From NCBI GenBank assembly GCA_018828145.1, contig JAHJWO010000020.1, forward strand, positions 1-59,251: DNA of 59,251 nucleotides. The letters are read 5' to 3'. Under the pieces are notes generated by a model, which searched no databases, was not told where the DNA came from, and saw only the letters and a list, made by a program, of their open reading frames with translations. This DNA is from Alphaproteobacteria bacterium. GTDB lineage: Bacteria; Pseudomonadota; Alphaproteobacteria; Rhizobiales; Devosiaceae. The position numbers were made by a program, and so were the translations under genes. Each line of letters opens with the position of its first letter. Within the stretch, counting starts at the first letter, position 1. Of the stretch, positions 9,659 to 18,370 are shown in pieces.

Positions 9659-10399
9659 CTATTCTGCGGCGTTGGTGGTGCCTGCAGTGAGGAATGCCGG
9701 CAACTCGCCGACATCGGGCTGCTCGGCACCGGCCAGATCGGCCCCGCCATCGCCACCCGCCGGACGGCGGCGGCGCGGACGGCGTTCACGCGGCTTGCGG
9801 GCCTCGCCTTCGGCACCGGCGGCCTCGACAGGCGCAGCTTCTTCGCTGGCCACGGCCGGCTGGCTGGCCGCAATCTCGCCTTCGGCACGCTCGGGGCGTG
9901 GCTGGCGCTCGCGACGTTCGCCGCGCTCATGGCGCTGCTGGCGCTCGCCTTCCGGACGCTCGCTGCGCGGGCGTTGCTCGCCCTGCTGTTGGCGCGGCTG
10001 CTCGCCCTCGGGCTGATCATCGCCCTCGGACTGTACGTATTGCTGCTGCGGCTGCGGCTGTGGCGACGAGAAGCGGGAGTTCATCTCCGGCATATCATCA
10101 TCAAAGTCGGCATCATCCTGCCCGTCGGGGCGCTGGCCACTCTGCGCCTGCTGGGCGCTGGAGACGATGCGGAAATAGTGCTCGGCATGCTGGAGATAAT
10201 TCTCCGCCATCACCGAATCGCCGCTGGACTGCGCATCGCGCGCCAGCTGCAGATATTTCTCGGCGACATGGGCGGCATTGCCGCGCACCTTCACGTCCGG
10301 ACCGTTGCTCTCGAAATTGCGGGACAACGGATTGACGTGTTTGCGTCCGCCGTTCCGGCCACGCTGCCGGTTCTTGTTATTCTGATTATTGGGTCTCAT
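9659..10399 (-). CDS. DUF4167 domain protein with a long basic disordered tail
   Basis: The first 85 of 246 residues form the DUF4167 domain: N- and R-rich start, then HVAEKYLQLARDAQSSGDSV and AENYLQHAEHYFRI. The rest is low complexity, dominated by R, E, P and Q, with repeated RPER/GERR-like units and an acidic-basic alternation. The domain is conserved in alphaproteobacteria next to prmC/prfA, as here. Function is unknown to me; the basic tail and neighbours suggest RNA or ribosome binding, which is inference. It is separated from prmC by 340 bp on the same strand and ends at a terminator. Confidence 0.85.
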   Translation of the reverse strand: MRPNNQNNKNRQRGRNGGRKHVNPLSRNFESNGPDVKVRGNAAHVAEKYLQLARDAQSSGDSVMAENYLQHAEHYFRIVSSAQQAQSGQRPDGQDDADFDDDMPEMNSRFSSPQPQPQQQYVQSEGDDQPEGEQPRQQQGEQRPRSERPEGERQQRHERGERRERQPRPERAEGEIAASQPAVASEEAAPVEAAGAEGEARKPRERRPRRRRPAGGDGGADLAGAEQPDVGELPAFLTAGTTNAAE

Positions 10400-10739
10400 C
10401 TGGTCGCTTTATCTAACTCTAGAAAAATAAGCGTCACACTGTTGGCGGACCGGCATCTTGCCTGGTCTGGCCAATCCGGAAAAAAGCTCTCGCGCTTCTC
10501 AAACCGGCTCTATCTGGCTTCATGAAGACCGAAACCGTCGGACGGCGCTCCGAACCCATCCCGCGTCGTTCCAGCCTCTGCCGGAACCGCGCTGCGCTTT
10601 GCAGCAAGTAGGATTTGTCGGGTGGCTAGTCGCCGTGGCGCTCATGAAGCGCCGTTGACAGCTGGGAACAAACTATAACGTTCGCAGCATCTTTGCCAGC
10701 ATTAATTGCGCGGCACCACTCCCCCTGCCCTGCGCCGCC
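10400..10739. other. Intergenic stretch between prmC and the DUF4167 gene
   Basis: The 340 bp hold no convincing gene. The only structure seen is a short palindrome GGCGCT.CATGA.AGCGCC near 10639-10655, without a T-run. The promoter of the DUF4167 gene should lie in 10400-10500, but no hexamer pair stood out. Confidence 0.5.
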
Positions 10740-11666
10740 TCAGATATGGCGTGCGGCGACCACCCGATCAAGCCCGTTGAGATCAGTGTGAATGGTCACA
10801 TCGTCGTAGCCGGCCTCCAGAAACAGCGCGCTGACCGCCGCGCCCTGGTCGAAGCCGATTTCGACCAGCACCCAGCCTTCCGGCGCCAGCCAGTCGGAGG
10901 CTTCCTTCGCAATGATCCGGTACGGCGCCAGCCCGTCAGGCCCGCCATCCAGTGCCAGGCGCGGATCGAAATCCTTGACCTCGGGCGCCAGCGTCTCGAC
11001 CACGGCCGAGCTGATATAGGGCGGGTTGGAGACGATGAGGTCGAATTTCTGTTCACCTCTCCCTCTGGGGGAGAGGTCGGCCGAAGACCGGGTGATGCCT
11101 TCCCCACGCACGTCACCCAGCAAAGGCCCCCTCACCCGACCCGAAGTCGGGTCGACCTCTCCCCCAAAGGGAGAGGTGGTCAGTGGCTCAAACCAGCTGC
11201 CCTTAAGGAAATCGATCCGCCCAGCCATGCCATGCCGCGCGGCATTGTCCCGCGCCGCTTCGAGAGCCCGTCCGCTCAGGTCCACTGCGACTGCAACCGC
11301 GTCAGGCTGATTGGCCAGAACCGCGATGGGGATGCAGCCCGTGCCGGTGCCCAGATCGAGCAGGCGCCCGGCCGCGGGCAAGGCGCCGAGCGCCAGATCC
11401 ACCAGCAGCTCGGTCTCGGGCCGCGGCTCGAGCGTGGCCTCGTTGAGCAAGAAATCGAGCCCATAGAATGCACGCGCGCCGATGATCCGCGCTACCGACT
11501 CGCCGCTCATCCGGCGCTGCAGCAGATCCGCCACGCGCGCGACGCCGGCACTATCGGCCGGCTCGTTCTCCCGCGTCGCCAGCTCCAGCGTGCTCAGCCT
11601 CAGCGCATGACCGGTGAGCAATTTGGCGTCGAGCGCGGCGCTGGAAAATCCCAGCCGGCCCAGCAC
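10740..11666 (-). CDS. prmC: Release-factor glutamine methyltransferase PrmC with in-frame repeat insertion
   Basis: PrmC methylates the GGQ glutamine of release factors using S-adenosylmethionine; its substrate gene prfA is directly upstream. Seen are the SAM motif LLDLGTGTGC (102-111) and the catalytic NPPY (214-217). Between them, residues about 164-205 are foreign to the family: they are encoded by a 125-bp palindromic element (11054-11178) and add about 42 residues where relatives have only a few. The GTG at 11666 starts within the conserved N-terminal helix. The frame stays open upstream, so translation may begin earlier, for example at a CTG at 11714 overlapping the prfA stop codon. 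Activity despite the insert is likely but unproven. Confidence 0.93.
   Translation of the reverse strand: MLGRLGFSSAALDAKLLTGHALRLSTLELATRENEPADSAGVARVADLLQRRMSGESVARIIGARAFYGLDFLLNEATLEPRPETELLVDLALGALPAAGRLLDLGTGTGCIPIAVLANQPDAVAVAVDLSGRALEAARDNAARHGMAGRIDFLKGSWFEPLTTSPFGGEVDPTSGRVRGPLLGDVRGEGITRSSADLSPRGRGEQKFDLIVSNPPYISSAVVETLAPEVKDFDPRLALDGGPDGLAPYRIIAKEASDWLAPEGWVLVEIGFDQGAAVSALFLEAGYDDVTIHTDLNGLDRVVAARHI
11054..11178 (-). repeat. Palindromic repeat element inserted in prmC
   Basis: The element is 125 bp, bounded by CACCTCTCCC and GGGAGAGGTG. It has a hairpin at each end (ACCTCTCCC.....GGGAGAGGT type) and an internal CGACCCGA/TCGGGTCG stem. Close relatives of the end hairpin occur between genes at 45519-45541 and 52910-52933, which marks it as an interspersed repeat rather than native prmC sequence. 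It contributes no stop codon in the prmC frame. Confidence 0.9.
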
Positions 11667-11710
11667 ATCGCGCCAGCCACGCCACAGCGCGCCGATGCTG
11701 GGCTCCTGGC

Positions 11711-12787
11711 TCAGTTGACGGTCTCCATCGCCGCCAGCTGTTCGGCCTGGCTGGTGGTGATCAATGCCTCGATCAACTCGTCCAGCGCTTCGCCGGTCAT
11801 CACCTTATCGAGCTTGTAGAGCGTCAGGTTGATGCGGTGGTCGGTGACGCGGCCCTGCGGAAAATTATAGGTGCGGATGCGTTCGGAACGATCGCCCGAG
11901 CCAACCTGGCCCTTGCGCTCGGCCGAGCGGGCGCTGTCGCGCTCTTCGCGCTGCATCTCGTAGAGCCGCGAGCGCAGCACGAGCATGGCCTGCGCCCGGT
12001 TCTGGTGCTGGCTCTTCATGGCCGAGGTCACGACGAGCCCGGACGGGATATGGGTGATACGCACCGCCGAATCGGTTGTGTTGACGTGCTGGCCGCCGGC
12101 GCCCGAGGCACGCATCGTGTCGATGCGGATATCCTCGTTGCGGATTTCGATATCGATGTCTTCCACCTCCGGCAGCACGGCCACCGTGGCGGCCGAGGTG
12201 TGGATGCGGCCCGAGCCTTCCGTCGCGGGCACGCGCTGCACCCGGTGCACGCCGCTCTCGAACTTCATGCGGGCATAGACGCCCTTGCCGCTCACATTGG
12301 CGATGATTTCCTTGAAGCCCCCCATTTCGCCGGGGCTTTCCTCCATCACCGTGACCTTCCAGCCATGGCCGGCCGCATAGCGCTCATACATGCGGAACAG
12401 GTCACCCGCAAAGAGTGCTGCTTCATCGCCACCCGTGCCGCCGCGGATTTCGAGGATGATCGACTTCTCGTCGGCCTCGTCCTTGGGCAGCAGCAGGATG
12501 CGGATCGACTGGAACAGGTTTTCAATCTTCTCATCGAGCTCGGCGATCTCGGCCTCGGCCATTTCGGCCATGTCCTTGTCGCCGCTCTTGAGCAGCGCTT
12601 CGGCCTCGGCCCGGTCGCTCAACGCCTTGTTATAGGCGCGGATCTCGCCGACGATCGGGGCCAGCTCGGCATGTTCCTTGGAGAACTTGACGAATTCGTC
12701 CGGCCCCGCGCCGCCCGACAGCGCCGCCTCGACATATTGGAAGCGCGTCTCGAGCGCGTCGAGCTTGTCCTGGGGAAGAGATGCCAT
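11711..12787 (-). CDS. prfA: Peptide chain release factor 1
   Basis: RF1 recognises UAA and UAG stop codons on the ribosome and triggers peptide release. The 358-residue product has the codon-reading PAT motif (187-189, in RVPATEG) and the catalytic GGQ (231-233). Length is normal for RF1. ATG 12787 gives the usual short N terminus ([13 protein letters not shown]); the longer open frame upstream runs into repeat sequence. prmC, whose product methylates this GGQ, follows with at most a 44-bp gap or an overlap. Only a weak ribosome-binding site is visible. Confidence 0.97.
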   Translation of the reverse strand: MASLPQDKLDALETRFQYVEAALSGGAGPDEFVKFSKEHAELAPIVGEIRAYNKALSDRAEAEALLKSGDKDMAEMAEAEIAELDEKIENLFQSIRILLLPKDEADEKSIILEIRGGTGGDEAALFAGDLFRMYERYAAGHGWKVTVMEESPGEMGGFKEIIANVSGKGVYARMKFESGVHRVQRVPATEGSGRIHTSAATVAVLPEVEDIDIEIRNEDIRIDTMRASGAGGQHVNTTDSAVRITHIPSGLVVTSAMKSQHQNRAQAMLVLRSRLYEMQREERDSARSAERKGQVGSGDRSERIRTYNFPQGRVTDHRINLTLYKLDKVMTGEALDELIEALITTSQAEQLAAMETVN

Positions 12788-12874
12788 GGCCTTGGGTCTT
12801 TCAAGTCTGCGAGCGTCTCGCTTTAGGGACAACGCCCTCGAACTGCAAGTATGGCGCAGCCTGAAGTGCCGCAC

Positions 12875-13290
12875 GGCGCCGGCGCCTGCGGTTATTCGGA
12901 GAGAGACGGACCCCGAGGCGGATGCCGCCTCTGGTAACTAAAAAACGAGACGACAACCGCCTCGGGGTGCCGGTTTTTGGAACAGTCCCGGTTATCGCGC
13001 AGCATGATCGCTCGCCATGCTGCGGCCGGATCTCGAACCTGCGCGAGAGGCAAAGCCCGCGCCCGGCCCACCCCGCCACTGTTCGCCTGCAGGCCGCCCA
13101 TGCGGAGTGATGGGGAGATTATGACATGGGCTTTGAGGGCGGGGATAAGTTGGGAATGAAGCTCGAAGAACCCAGATAATGCGGTCGTCACCCTCGGGCC
13201 TGACCCGAGGGGGCTGCACTTGACCGAGGCTCGGCAAGAGAAGAGCCCTCGGGTCGAGCCCGAGGGTGACGATCTGTGGGTGGGCGAGAC
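12875..13290 (-). repeat. 416-bp composite interspersed repeat, copy B
   Basis: This is the inverted counterpart of 1275-1690 with the same length and order of parts. An 84-bp palindrome lies at 13187-13270, a spacer follows, then a perfect 8-bp hairpin GCAGCATG/CATGCTGC at 12999-13023 and the CCCCGAGGCGG/CCGCCTCGGGG stem at about 12912-12968. It fills most of the gap between prfA and ptsP. Relative to copy A the inner hairpin is changed on both arms but still pairs. Confidence 0.85.
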
Positions 13291-13341
13291 AGTGCTTCCA
13301 AGGGGGGCTTCGCCTTCTGCGGCGGTGACTTCCCGTTGTCC

Positions 13342-15609
13342 TCAAACCGGCAGGTTCTGTCTTTCGATCCATTCCTGCAGCAATTGCCGGATGGTCACGC
13401 CCTCGGCGCCGTCGCTCAGCGCGGCGCCGACCGACAGCTGAATGGGCTTGAGGTCGAGGTTCAGCACCAGTTCCTTGATCGGACCGATCGAGGCCGGACC
13501 CATGGAAAGCCGGGTCATCCCGACGGCCATGAGGGCGAGGGCCTCCAGCGGCTTTCCAGCCAGCTCGCCGCACATGGTGATGGGAATATTGTAGCGCCGG
13601 GCGGCATCCACCACCATGCGAATGGCGCGCAGCCGCGGCATGCCGATGGGATCGTAATTCTTGGCAACCCGCGGATTGGCGCGATCCGACGCGGTGAGGA
13701 ACTGCACCAGGTCATTGGAGCCGATGGAGACGAAATCCGCTTCGGGCAATAGCTGGTCGAGCTCGAACAGCAGCGATGGCACTTCCACCATGACGCCCAG
13801 TTCCAGCCGACTTGGCAGGGTCTTGCCCTGCCGGCGCAGCCGCTCGATTTCCTTCTGCACCACCAGCTTGGTCTGCAGGAATTCGAACGTCTCGGTGACC
13901 ATGGGCACGAGGATCTTGAGCGGACGGCCGTCGGCGGCCAGCAGCAGCGCGCGGATCTGCGTGCGCAGCAGCCCCGGGCGCTCCAGCCCCAGCCGGATCG
14001 AGCGGAAGCCCATGGCCGGGTTCTCTTCGGCCATCGAGCGCTGATAGGGCAGCACCTTGTCGCCGCCGATATCGAGCAGGCGGAACACCACGGGCCGCTC
14101 GCCCGCAATGGCCATGGCCTCGGCATAGAGCTCCTGCTGCTCCTGCAGCCGTGGCAGCTTGCTGGCGATCATGAACTGCAATTCGGTGCGGAACAGCCCG
14201 ACCCCGGCCGCGCCGGTATCGTCAAGCATGGGCAGGTCGGCCACCAGCCCCGAATTGTGCAGCAGGGTGATCTGCACACCATCCTTGGTGATGCTGGGCT
14301 TGTCCTTGAGCGCGGCATAATGCGCCCGGCGCTTGGCCGTGACCTTGACCTTGTCGATATAGGCCTGCTCGATATCCGGCGTGGGCCGCAAATGCACGAT
14401 GCCAGCGGCACCATCGAGGATGATGTCGTCGCCGCTCTCGCACATCGAGACGATCGACTGCGCCTGGCCCACAGCCACCATGCCGAGCGAGCGCGCCACG
14501 ATCGCCACATGCGCCGTGGTGCCGCCCTCTTCCAAGACGATGCCGCGCAGCTTCTTGCGGTCATATTCCAGCAGTTCCGCCGGCCCCATATTGCGGGCCA
14601 CCAGGATCGCATTGTCCGGCAGCGCCTTGCGTGCCAGTGCCTGGCCGTCCCCGGTCAGCACGCGCAGCAGGCGATTGGCCAGATCGTCCAGATCATGCAG
14701 CCGGTCGCGGATATAGGGATCGGTCTGGCGCAGCATGCGGGCGCGGGTATCGTTCTGCACCCGCTCGACCGCGGCTTCAGCTGAAAGGCCATTGTCGATC
14801 GCCTCGGTCAGCCGGTGCACCCAGCCGCGATCATTGGCGAACATGCGATAGGTTTCGAGGATCTCGCGATGATCGCTGCCACCGGCCATGTCGCCATGCT
14901 CGAGCATCGCGTCGATGGAGAGGCGCATCTTCTCGAGCGCCGCCTCGAGCCGCACCTTTTCGGCCTCGGTATCCTCGGCGATGAAATTGGACACCACGAC
15001 GCGCGGATCGTGCAGCACGACGGTGCCCAGCGCGATGCCATCGGTAAAACTCACGCCGGTGAACATGCGGGGCCGCCTGAGATCGATATCGGACCCCGGC
15101 TTGATCAGATTGTCGAAATCCGAGGTGGCGATCATCTCGGCCAGGATTGTGGCCGTAGTCAGCATCGCCTCGATCTCGTCGTCGCCATAATGGCGGCGCT
15201 CGGCATTCTGCACCACGAGCACGCCCAGGGTCTGGCCGGCCCGCAGCACAGGCACGCCCAGGAAGGCATTGTAACGCTCCTCGCCGGTCTCGGGACGATA
15301 GGCAAAGGCGGGATGGCTGGGGGCGTCGTCAAGGCTGAGCGGCTCGGCTTCCGCCGCGATGAGCCCGACCAGGCCCTCGCCCAGCCGCAGCGTCGTCATG
15401 TGAACCGATTCGGCAGCCAGGCCCTTGGAGGCAAAGAGCTCCAGAGCGCCGTCATCGCGCAGCACATAGAAGGAGCACACATCGGCGCGCATATTGTCGG
15501 CGATCAGGCCCACGATCTTGTCGAGCCGCGCCTGCGAAGCCAGCGGCTCCGCCATCGTCTCGCGCAACTGCCGCAGCAGCACCCGTGGGCCGCCTATGGT
15601 CGTGACCAT
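13342..15609 (-). CDS. ptsP: Phosphoenolpyruvate-protein phosphotransferase, nitrogen PTS enzyme I (EI-Ntr)
   Basis: EI-Ntr takes phosphate from phosphoenolpyruvate and passes it to NPr and EIIA-Ntr, a regulatory chain tied to nitrogen and potassium status. The 755 residues show an N-terminal GAF domain (about 20-165), the PEP-utiliser N domain, the phospho-histidine site GGTTAHVAIVARSLG (H367) and a C-terminal PEP-binding TIM barrel with GVGLFRTE. The GAF domain separates it from sugar-PTS enzyme I. No ptsO/ptsN lies in the window. It sits between lysC and prfA, the usual arrangement in this order of bacteria. Confidence 0.96.
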   Translation of the reverse strand: MVTTIGGPRVLLRQLRETMAEPLASQARLDKIVGLIADNMRADVCSFYVLRDDGALELFASKGLAAESVHMTTLRLGEGLVGLIAAEAEPLSLDDAPSHPAFAYRPETGEERYNAFLGVPVLRAGQTLGVLVVQNAERRHYGDDEIEAMLTTATILAEMIATSDFDNLIKPGSDIDLRRPRMFTGVSFTDGIALGTVVLHDPRVVVSNFIAEDTEAEKVRLEAALEKMRLSIDAMLEHGDMAGGSDHREILETYRMFANDRGWVHRLTEAIDNGLSAEAAVERVQNDTRARMLRQTDPYIRDRLHDLDDLANRLLRVLTGDGQALARKALPDNAILVARNMGPAELLEYDRKKLRGIVLEEGGTTAHVAIVARSLGMVAVGQAQSIVSMCESGDDIILDGAAGIVHLRPTPDIEQAYIDKVKVTAKRRAHYAALKDKPSITKDGVQITLLHNSGLVADLPMLDDTGAAGVGLFRTELQFMIASKLPRLQEQQELYAEAMAIAGERPVVFRLLDIGGDKVLPYQRSMAEENPAMGFRSIRLGLERPGLLRTQIRALLLAADGRPLKILVPMVTETFEFLQTKLVVQKEIERLRRQGKTLPSRLELGVMVEVPSLLFELDQLLPEADFVSIGSNDLVQFLTASDRANPRVAKNYDPIGMPRLRAIRMVVDAARRYNIPITMCGELAGKPLEALALMAVGMTRLSMGPASIGPIKELVLNLDLKPIQLSVGAALSDGAEGVTIRQLLQEWIERQNLPV

Positions 15610-15678
15610 CTACCCCATTAGACGGCCCGCAAAGCCGCCCCCCTGTGTCGGACGCGGCTCAATCCCACCCGAGGGAGT

Positions 15679-16947
15679 TCAGACGTCCTTCTTGTCCAAC
15701 CCGTAATAAGTATGGAGGGCGCGAACCGCAAGCTCGGCATATTGCTCGTCGATCAGAACCGAGGTCTTGATTTCCGAAGTGGTGATCAGCTGGATGTTGA
15801 TGCCCTTGTCGGCCAGGGCCTTGAACATCGAGGATGCAACGCCCGCATGGCTGCGCATGCCCACGCCCACGACCGAGACCTTTGCCCCGCCCTTGGAGCC
15901 GGAAATCCGCGCATATTCGATGCGATCGCCGGCATCCTTGAGCGTCTTGATCGCCTTGTCATATTCGCTGTCGGGCACCGTGAAGGTGATGTCGGTGGTC
16001 GCCCCGTCATCGGCAATATTCTGCACGATCATGTCGACGATGATGCCCTGATCGGCCAGCGTGCCGAAAATGGCCGCAGCCACGCCCGGATTGTCCTTGA
16101 CGTCGCGCAGGGTGATCTTGGCCTCGGCCTTGGCGAGCGTCACGCCCGAAACGATCTGCTTTTCCACGATCTCATCCTCATCGCAAACCAGTGTACCGGG
16201 CACGCCCGTATCCGAACCATCCGGCGCCACCTGGGGCGCATCGGGGTCGTCGAAGGTCGATCGTACGACCAGTCGTACCTTGTAGGCCATCGCCATCTCG
16301 ACCGAACGGATCATCAGCACCTTGGCGCCGAGCGAGGCCATTTCCAGCATTTCCTCAAAGGAAATGCGGGCCAGCCGCTGCGCCTTGGGCACAATGCGCG
16401 GATCGGTCGTATAGACCCCGTCGACATCGGTATAGATGTCGCAACGGTCGGCCTTGACCGCGGCAGCCACGGCCACCGCCGACGTATCCGAGCCGCCGCG
16501 CCCCAGCGTCGTGATCCGGCCATGCGGGGAGATGCCCTGAAAACCGGTGATCACCGGCACCCAGCCATCCTTCATCCGCTTGTCGAGCTCGGTCGGATCG
16601 ATCTCGGTGATGCGCGCCGCGCCATGCGCGTCGTCGGTATGGATCGGCACCTGCCAGCCGGCAAAGCTCCGCGACTGGATGCCCATTTCGCTGAGCACGA
16701 TGGCCATCAGCCCGGCCGTCACCTGTTCACCCGAGGCGACCACGGCGTCATATTCGCGCGCATCATGCAGCGGGCTGGCCTCGTTGACCCAGCCGACCAG
16801 CTCATTGGTCTTGCCACTCATGGCCGAAACGACCACGGCCACTTCGTGGCCGGCATCGACCTCGCGCTTCACATGGCGGGCAGCCTGGCGAATGCGTTCG
16901 ACGGTCGCGACCGAAGTGCCACCGAACTTGACGACGATACGGGCCAA
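15679..16947 (-). CDS. lysC: Aspartate kinase
   Basis: Aspartate kinase makes aspartyl phosphate, the first step toward lysine, threonine, methionine and diaminopimelate for the cell wall. The 422-residue form begins (M)ARIVVKFGGTSV with the KFGGTS nucleotide motif at 7-12, continues through TLGRGGSDTSAVA, and ends with two ACT domains (about 265-410) that bind feedback effectors. The start is TTG 16947 because homologues begin exactly there and GGGGA precedes it; an in-frame ATG at 17004 lacks a ribosome-binding site. It is divergent from ubiG. Confidence 0.95.
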   Translation of the reverse strand: MARIVVKFGGTSVATVERIRQAARHVKREVDAGHEVAVVVSAMSGKTNELVGWVNEASPLHDAREYDAVVASGEQVTAGLMAIVLSEMGIQSRSFAGWQVPIHTDDAHGAARITEIDPTELDKRMKDGWVPVITGFQGISPHGRITTLGRGGSDTSAVAVAAAVKADRCDIYTDVDGVYTTDPRIVPKAQRLARISFEEMLEMASLGAKVLMIRSVEMAMAYKVRLVVRSTFDDPDAPQVAPDGSDTGVPGTLVCDEDEIVEKQIVSGVTLAKAEAKITLRDVKDNPGVAAAIFGTLADQGIIVDMIVQNIADDGATTDITFTVPDSEYDKAIKTLKDAGDRIEYARISGSKGGAKVSVVGVGMRSHAGVASSMFKALADKGINIQLITTSEIKTSVLIDEQYAELAVRALHTYYGLDKKDV

Positions 16948-17110
16948 TTTATTCCCCGAACTCCTGCCGAACCCGGCGGTACGCTTGATCTCGCGCGCTG
17001 CCATGCCACAAAGGCGGGGCACAGGCAACAGGGGAAGCGCGCCCTGCGACCACCCGCGCCTTGCCTCGGCCACGCTGGCGGGATCATATGGCGCCAAACG
17101 GAGCCGCCCC

Positions 17111-17854
17111 ATGACCGCCAGCACCATCAATGATGCCGAAATCGCCAAATTCACCGCGATGGCCGAGCAATGGTGGGATCCCAAGGGCAAGTTCAAGCCG
17201 CTGCACAAGTTCAATCCGGTGCGCCTGTCCTATATCCGCGACAACCTGCTGCTGCATTTCGGGCGGGACGGCAATGCCATGCGCCCCTTCGAGGGGCTGA
17301 TCATTCTCGACGTGGGCTGCGGCGGCGGGCTGCTCTGCGAGCCGCTGGCACGCCTGGGCGCCACCGTCACCGGGATAGACGCCGCCGAGCGCAACATCGC
17401 CATTGCGCGCCTGCATGCCGAACAGTCGGGCCTCGACATCGACTACCGCGCTACCACCAGCGAGGCCCTGGCGGCGGAGGGCAAGACCTTCGACATGGTG
17501 CTCAACATGGAAGTGGTCGAGCATGTCGACAATGTGCCGCTCTACATGAAAAGCTGCGCCGATCTGGTAAAGCCGGGCGGCCTGATGCTGACCGCCACGC
17601 TCAACCGGACAGCGCGCGCCTGGGCGCTGGCCATTGTCGGGGCCGAGCGCATCCTGCGCTGGCTGCCCAAGGGCACGCATGACTGGAACAAGTTCCTCAC
17701 CCCCGACGAGATCAAGACCCTGCTGACCCGCAATGGCCTGATCGTGACCGGTGAGACGGGCGTGGTGTTCCACCCGCTCGCCGATGAATGGCGCCGGTCG
17801 CGCGACATGTCGATCAACTACATGGTGATGGCGGAACGCCCGGCCCGGCTATAG
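17111..17854 (+). CDS. ubiG: 3-demethylubiquinol / 2-polyprenyl-6-hydroxyphenol O-methyltransferase
   Basis: UbiG performs both O-methylations of ubiquinone synthesis using S-adenosylmethionine, at the inner face of the membrane. The 247-residue protein shows the SAM-binding LDVGCGGGLL (66-75), the family signature AEQWWDPKGKFKPLHKFNP near the N terminus, and MEVVEHV. ATG 17111 gives the standard N terminus; a slightly earlier ATG is closed by a stop codon. It faces away from lysC, with a 163-bp shared promoter region. Confidence 0.95.
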   Translation: MTASTINDAEIAKFTAMAEQWWDPKGKFKPLHKFNPVRLSYIRDNLLLHFGRDGNAMRPFEGLIILDVGCGGGLLCEPLARLGATVTGIDAAERNIAIARLHAEQSGLDIDYRATTSEALAAEGKTFDMVLNMEVVEHVDNVPLYMKSCADLVKPGGLMLTATLNRTARAWALAIVGAERILRWLPKGTHDWNKFLTPDEIKTLLTRNGLIVTGETGVVFHPLADEWRRSRDMSINYMVMAERPARL

Positions 17855-17857
17855 CGC

Positions 17858-18229
17858 TCAGGCCTTCATCAGGTCCTGCTTGTGAACGCCGAGAACCAGC
17901 CGGTCACCGTCGATCCGGTCGATATGTTCAGGGAAAATGTAGCGGTCAGCGGCGAACAGCCCGTCGGCATCGAGCCGGACAAAGCCCTCCCGCAGCGCCT
18001 TTTCCTGCATCTCGCGCGGCAATCGCTCATCCGGCGTGAATATATCGGCCAGCGCGGCGGCAAAGGTGTTGCGCTCTTCTTCGAGGAGCGGGCTGACCCC
18101 GGCGGTTTCAGGGCCCGGCCGATCCGGGTCCTCGTCGCCGATACGGAACGTCTCGACCGTCCCGATCTCGTGCATCGAGCGGTCAAACACCTTCATGCCG
18201 GCGTGAATGCTGTTGGGAATGGCTTCCAT
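17858..18229 (-). CDS. DUF2171-like / PRC-barrel-like small stress protein
   Basis: The 123-residue cytoplasmic protein has a short beta-barrel-like start (IHAGMKVFDRSMHEIGTVE) and a charged region. It ends with AADRYIFPEHIDRIDGDRLVLGV, a layout seen in DUF2171/PRC-barrel-type proteins. Of two adjacent ATGs the second (18229) is chosen because AGGAGG then lies 5 nt away. A GGAAC-N17-CGTT motif at 18255-18280, placed for a leader of about 20 nt, suggests control by the general-stress sigma factor EcfG. Molecular role unknown. Confidence 0.75.
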   Translation of the reverse strand: MEAIPNSIHAGMKVFDRSMHEIGTVETFRIGDEDPDRPGPETAGVSPLLEEERNTFAAALADIFTPDERLPREMQEKALREGFVRLDADGLFAADRYIFPEHIDRIDGDRLVLGVHKQDLMKA

Positions 18230-18254
18230 CATATCCTCCTGCGGTTCCCGTAAT

Positions 18255-18280
18255 AACGTGTGAGGACGGTGCTCCGTTCC
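18255..18280 (-). promoter_or_regulatory. EcfG-type (general stress) promoter
   Basis: On the minus strand GGAAC (18276-18280), 17 nt and CGTT (18255-18258) match the alphaproteobacterial EcfG consensus GGAAC-N16/17-CGTT. The element ends 25 bp upstream of the ATG at 18229. No other GGAAC/GTT pair with this spacing was found near neighbouring genes. Confidence 0.7.
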
Positions 18281-18370
18281 TGTTCGAGCGGCCCGGATCG
18301 ACGAACATTTCGACTGCCGATTCACAGCTGGAAGCGCTATGACTCGCTGCAGACCGCCAGCGGAGCTGAC

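Noticed and set aside
12892..13191. Open frames with the shared string PLAQVRDPAAAWRAIMLRDNRD
   Set aside because: The same frames occur in copies A and C only because the DNA repeat recurs; copy A shifts frame part-way, which a selected protein would not.
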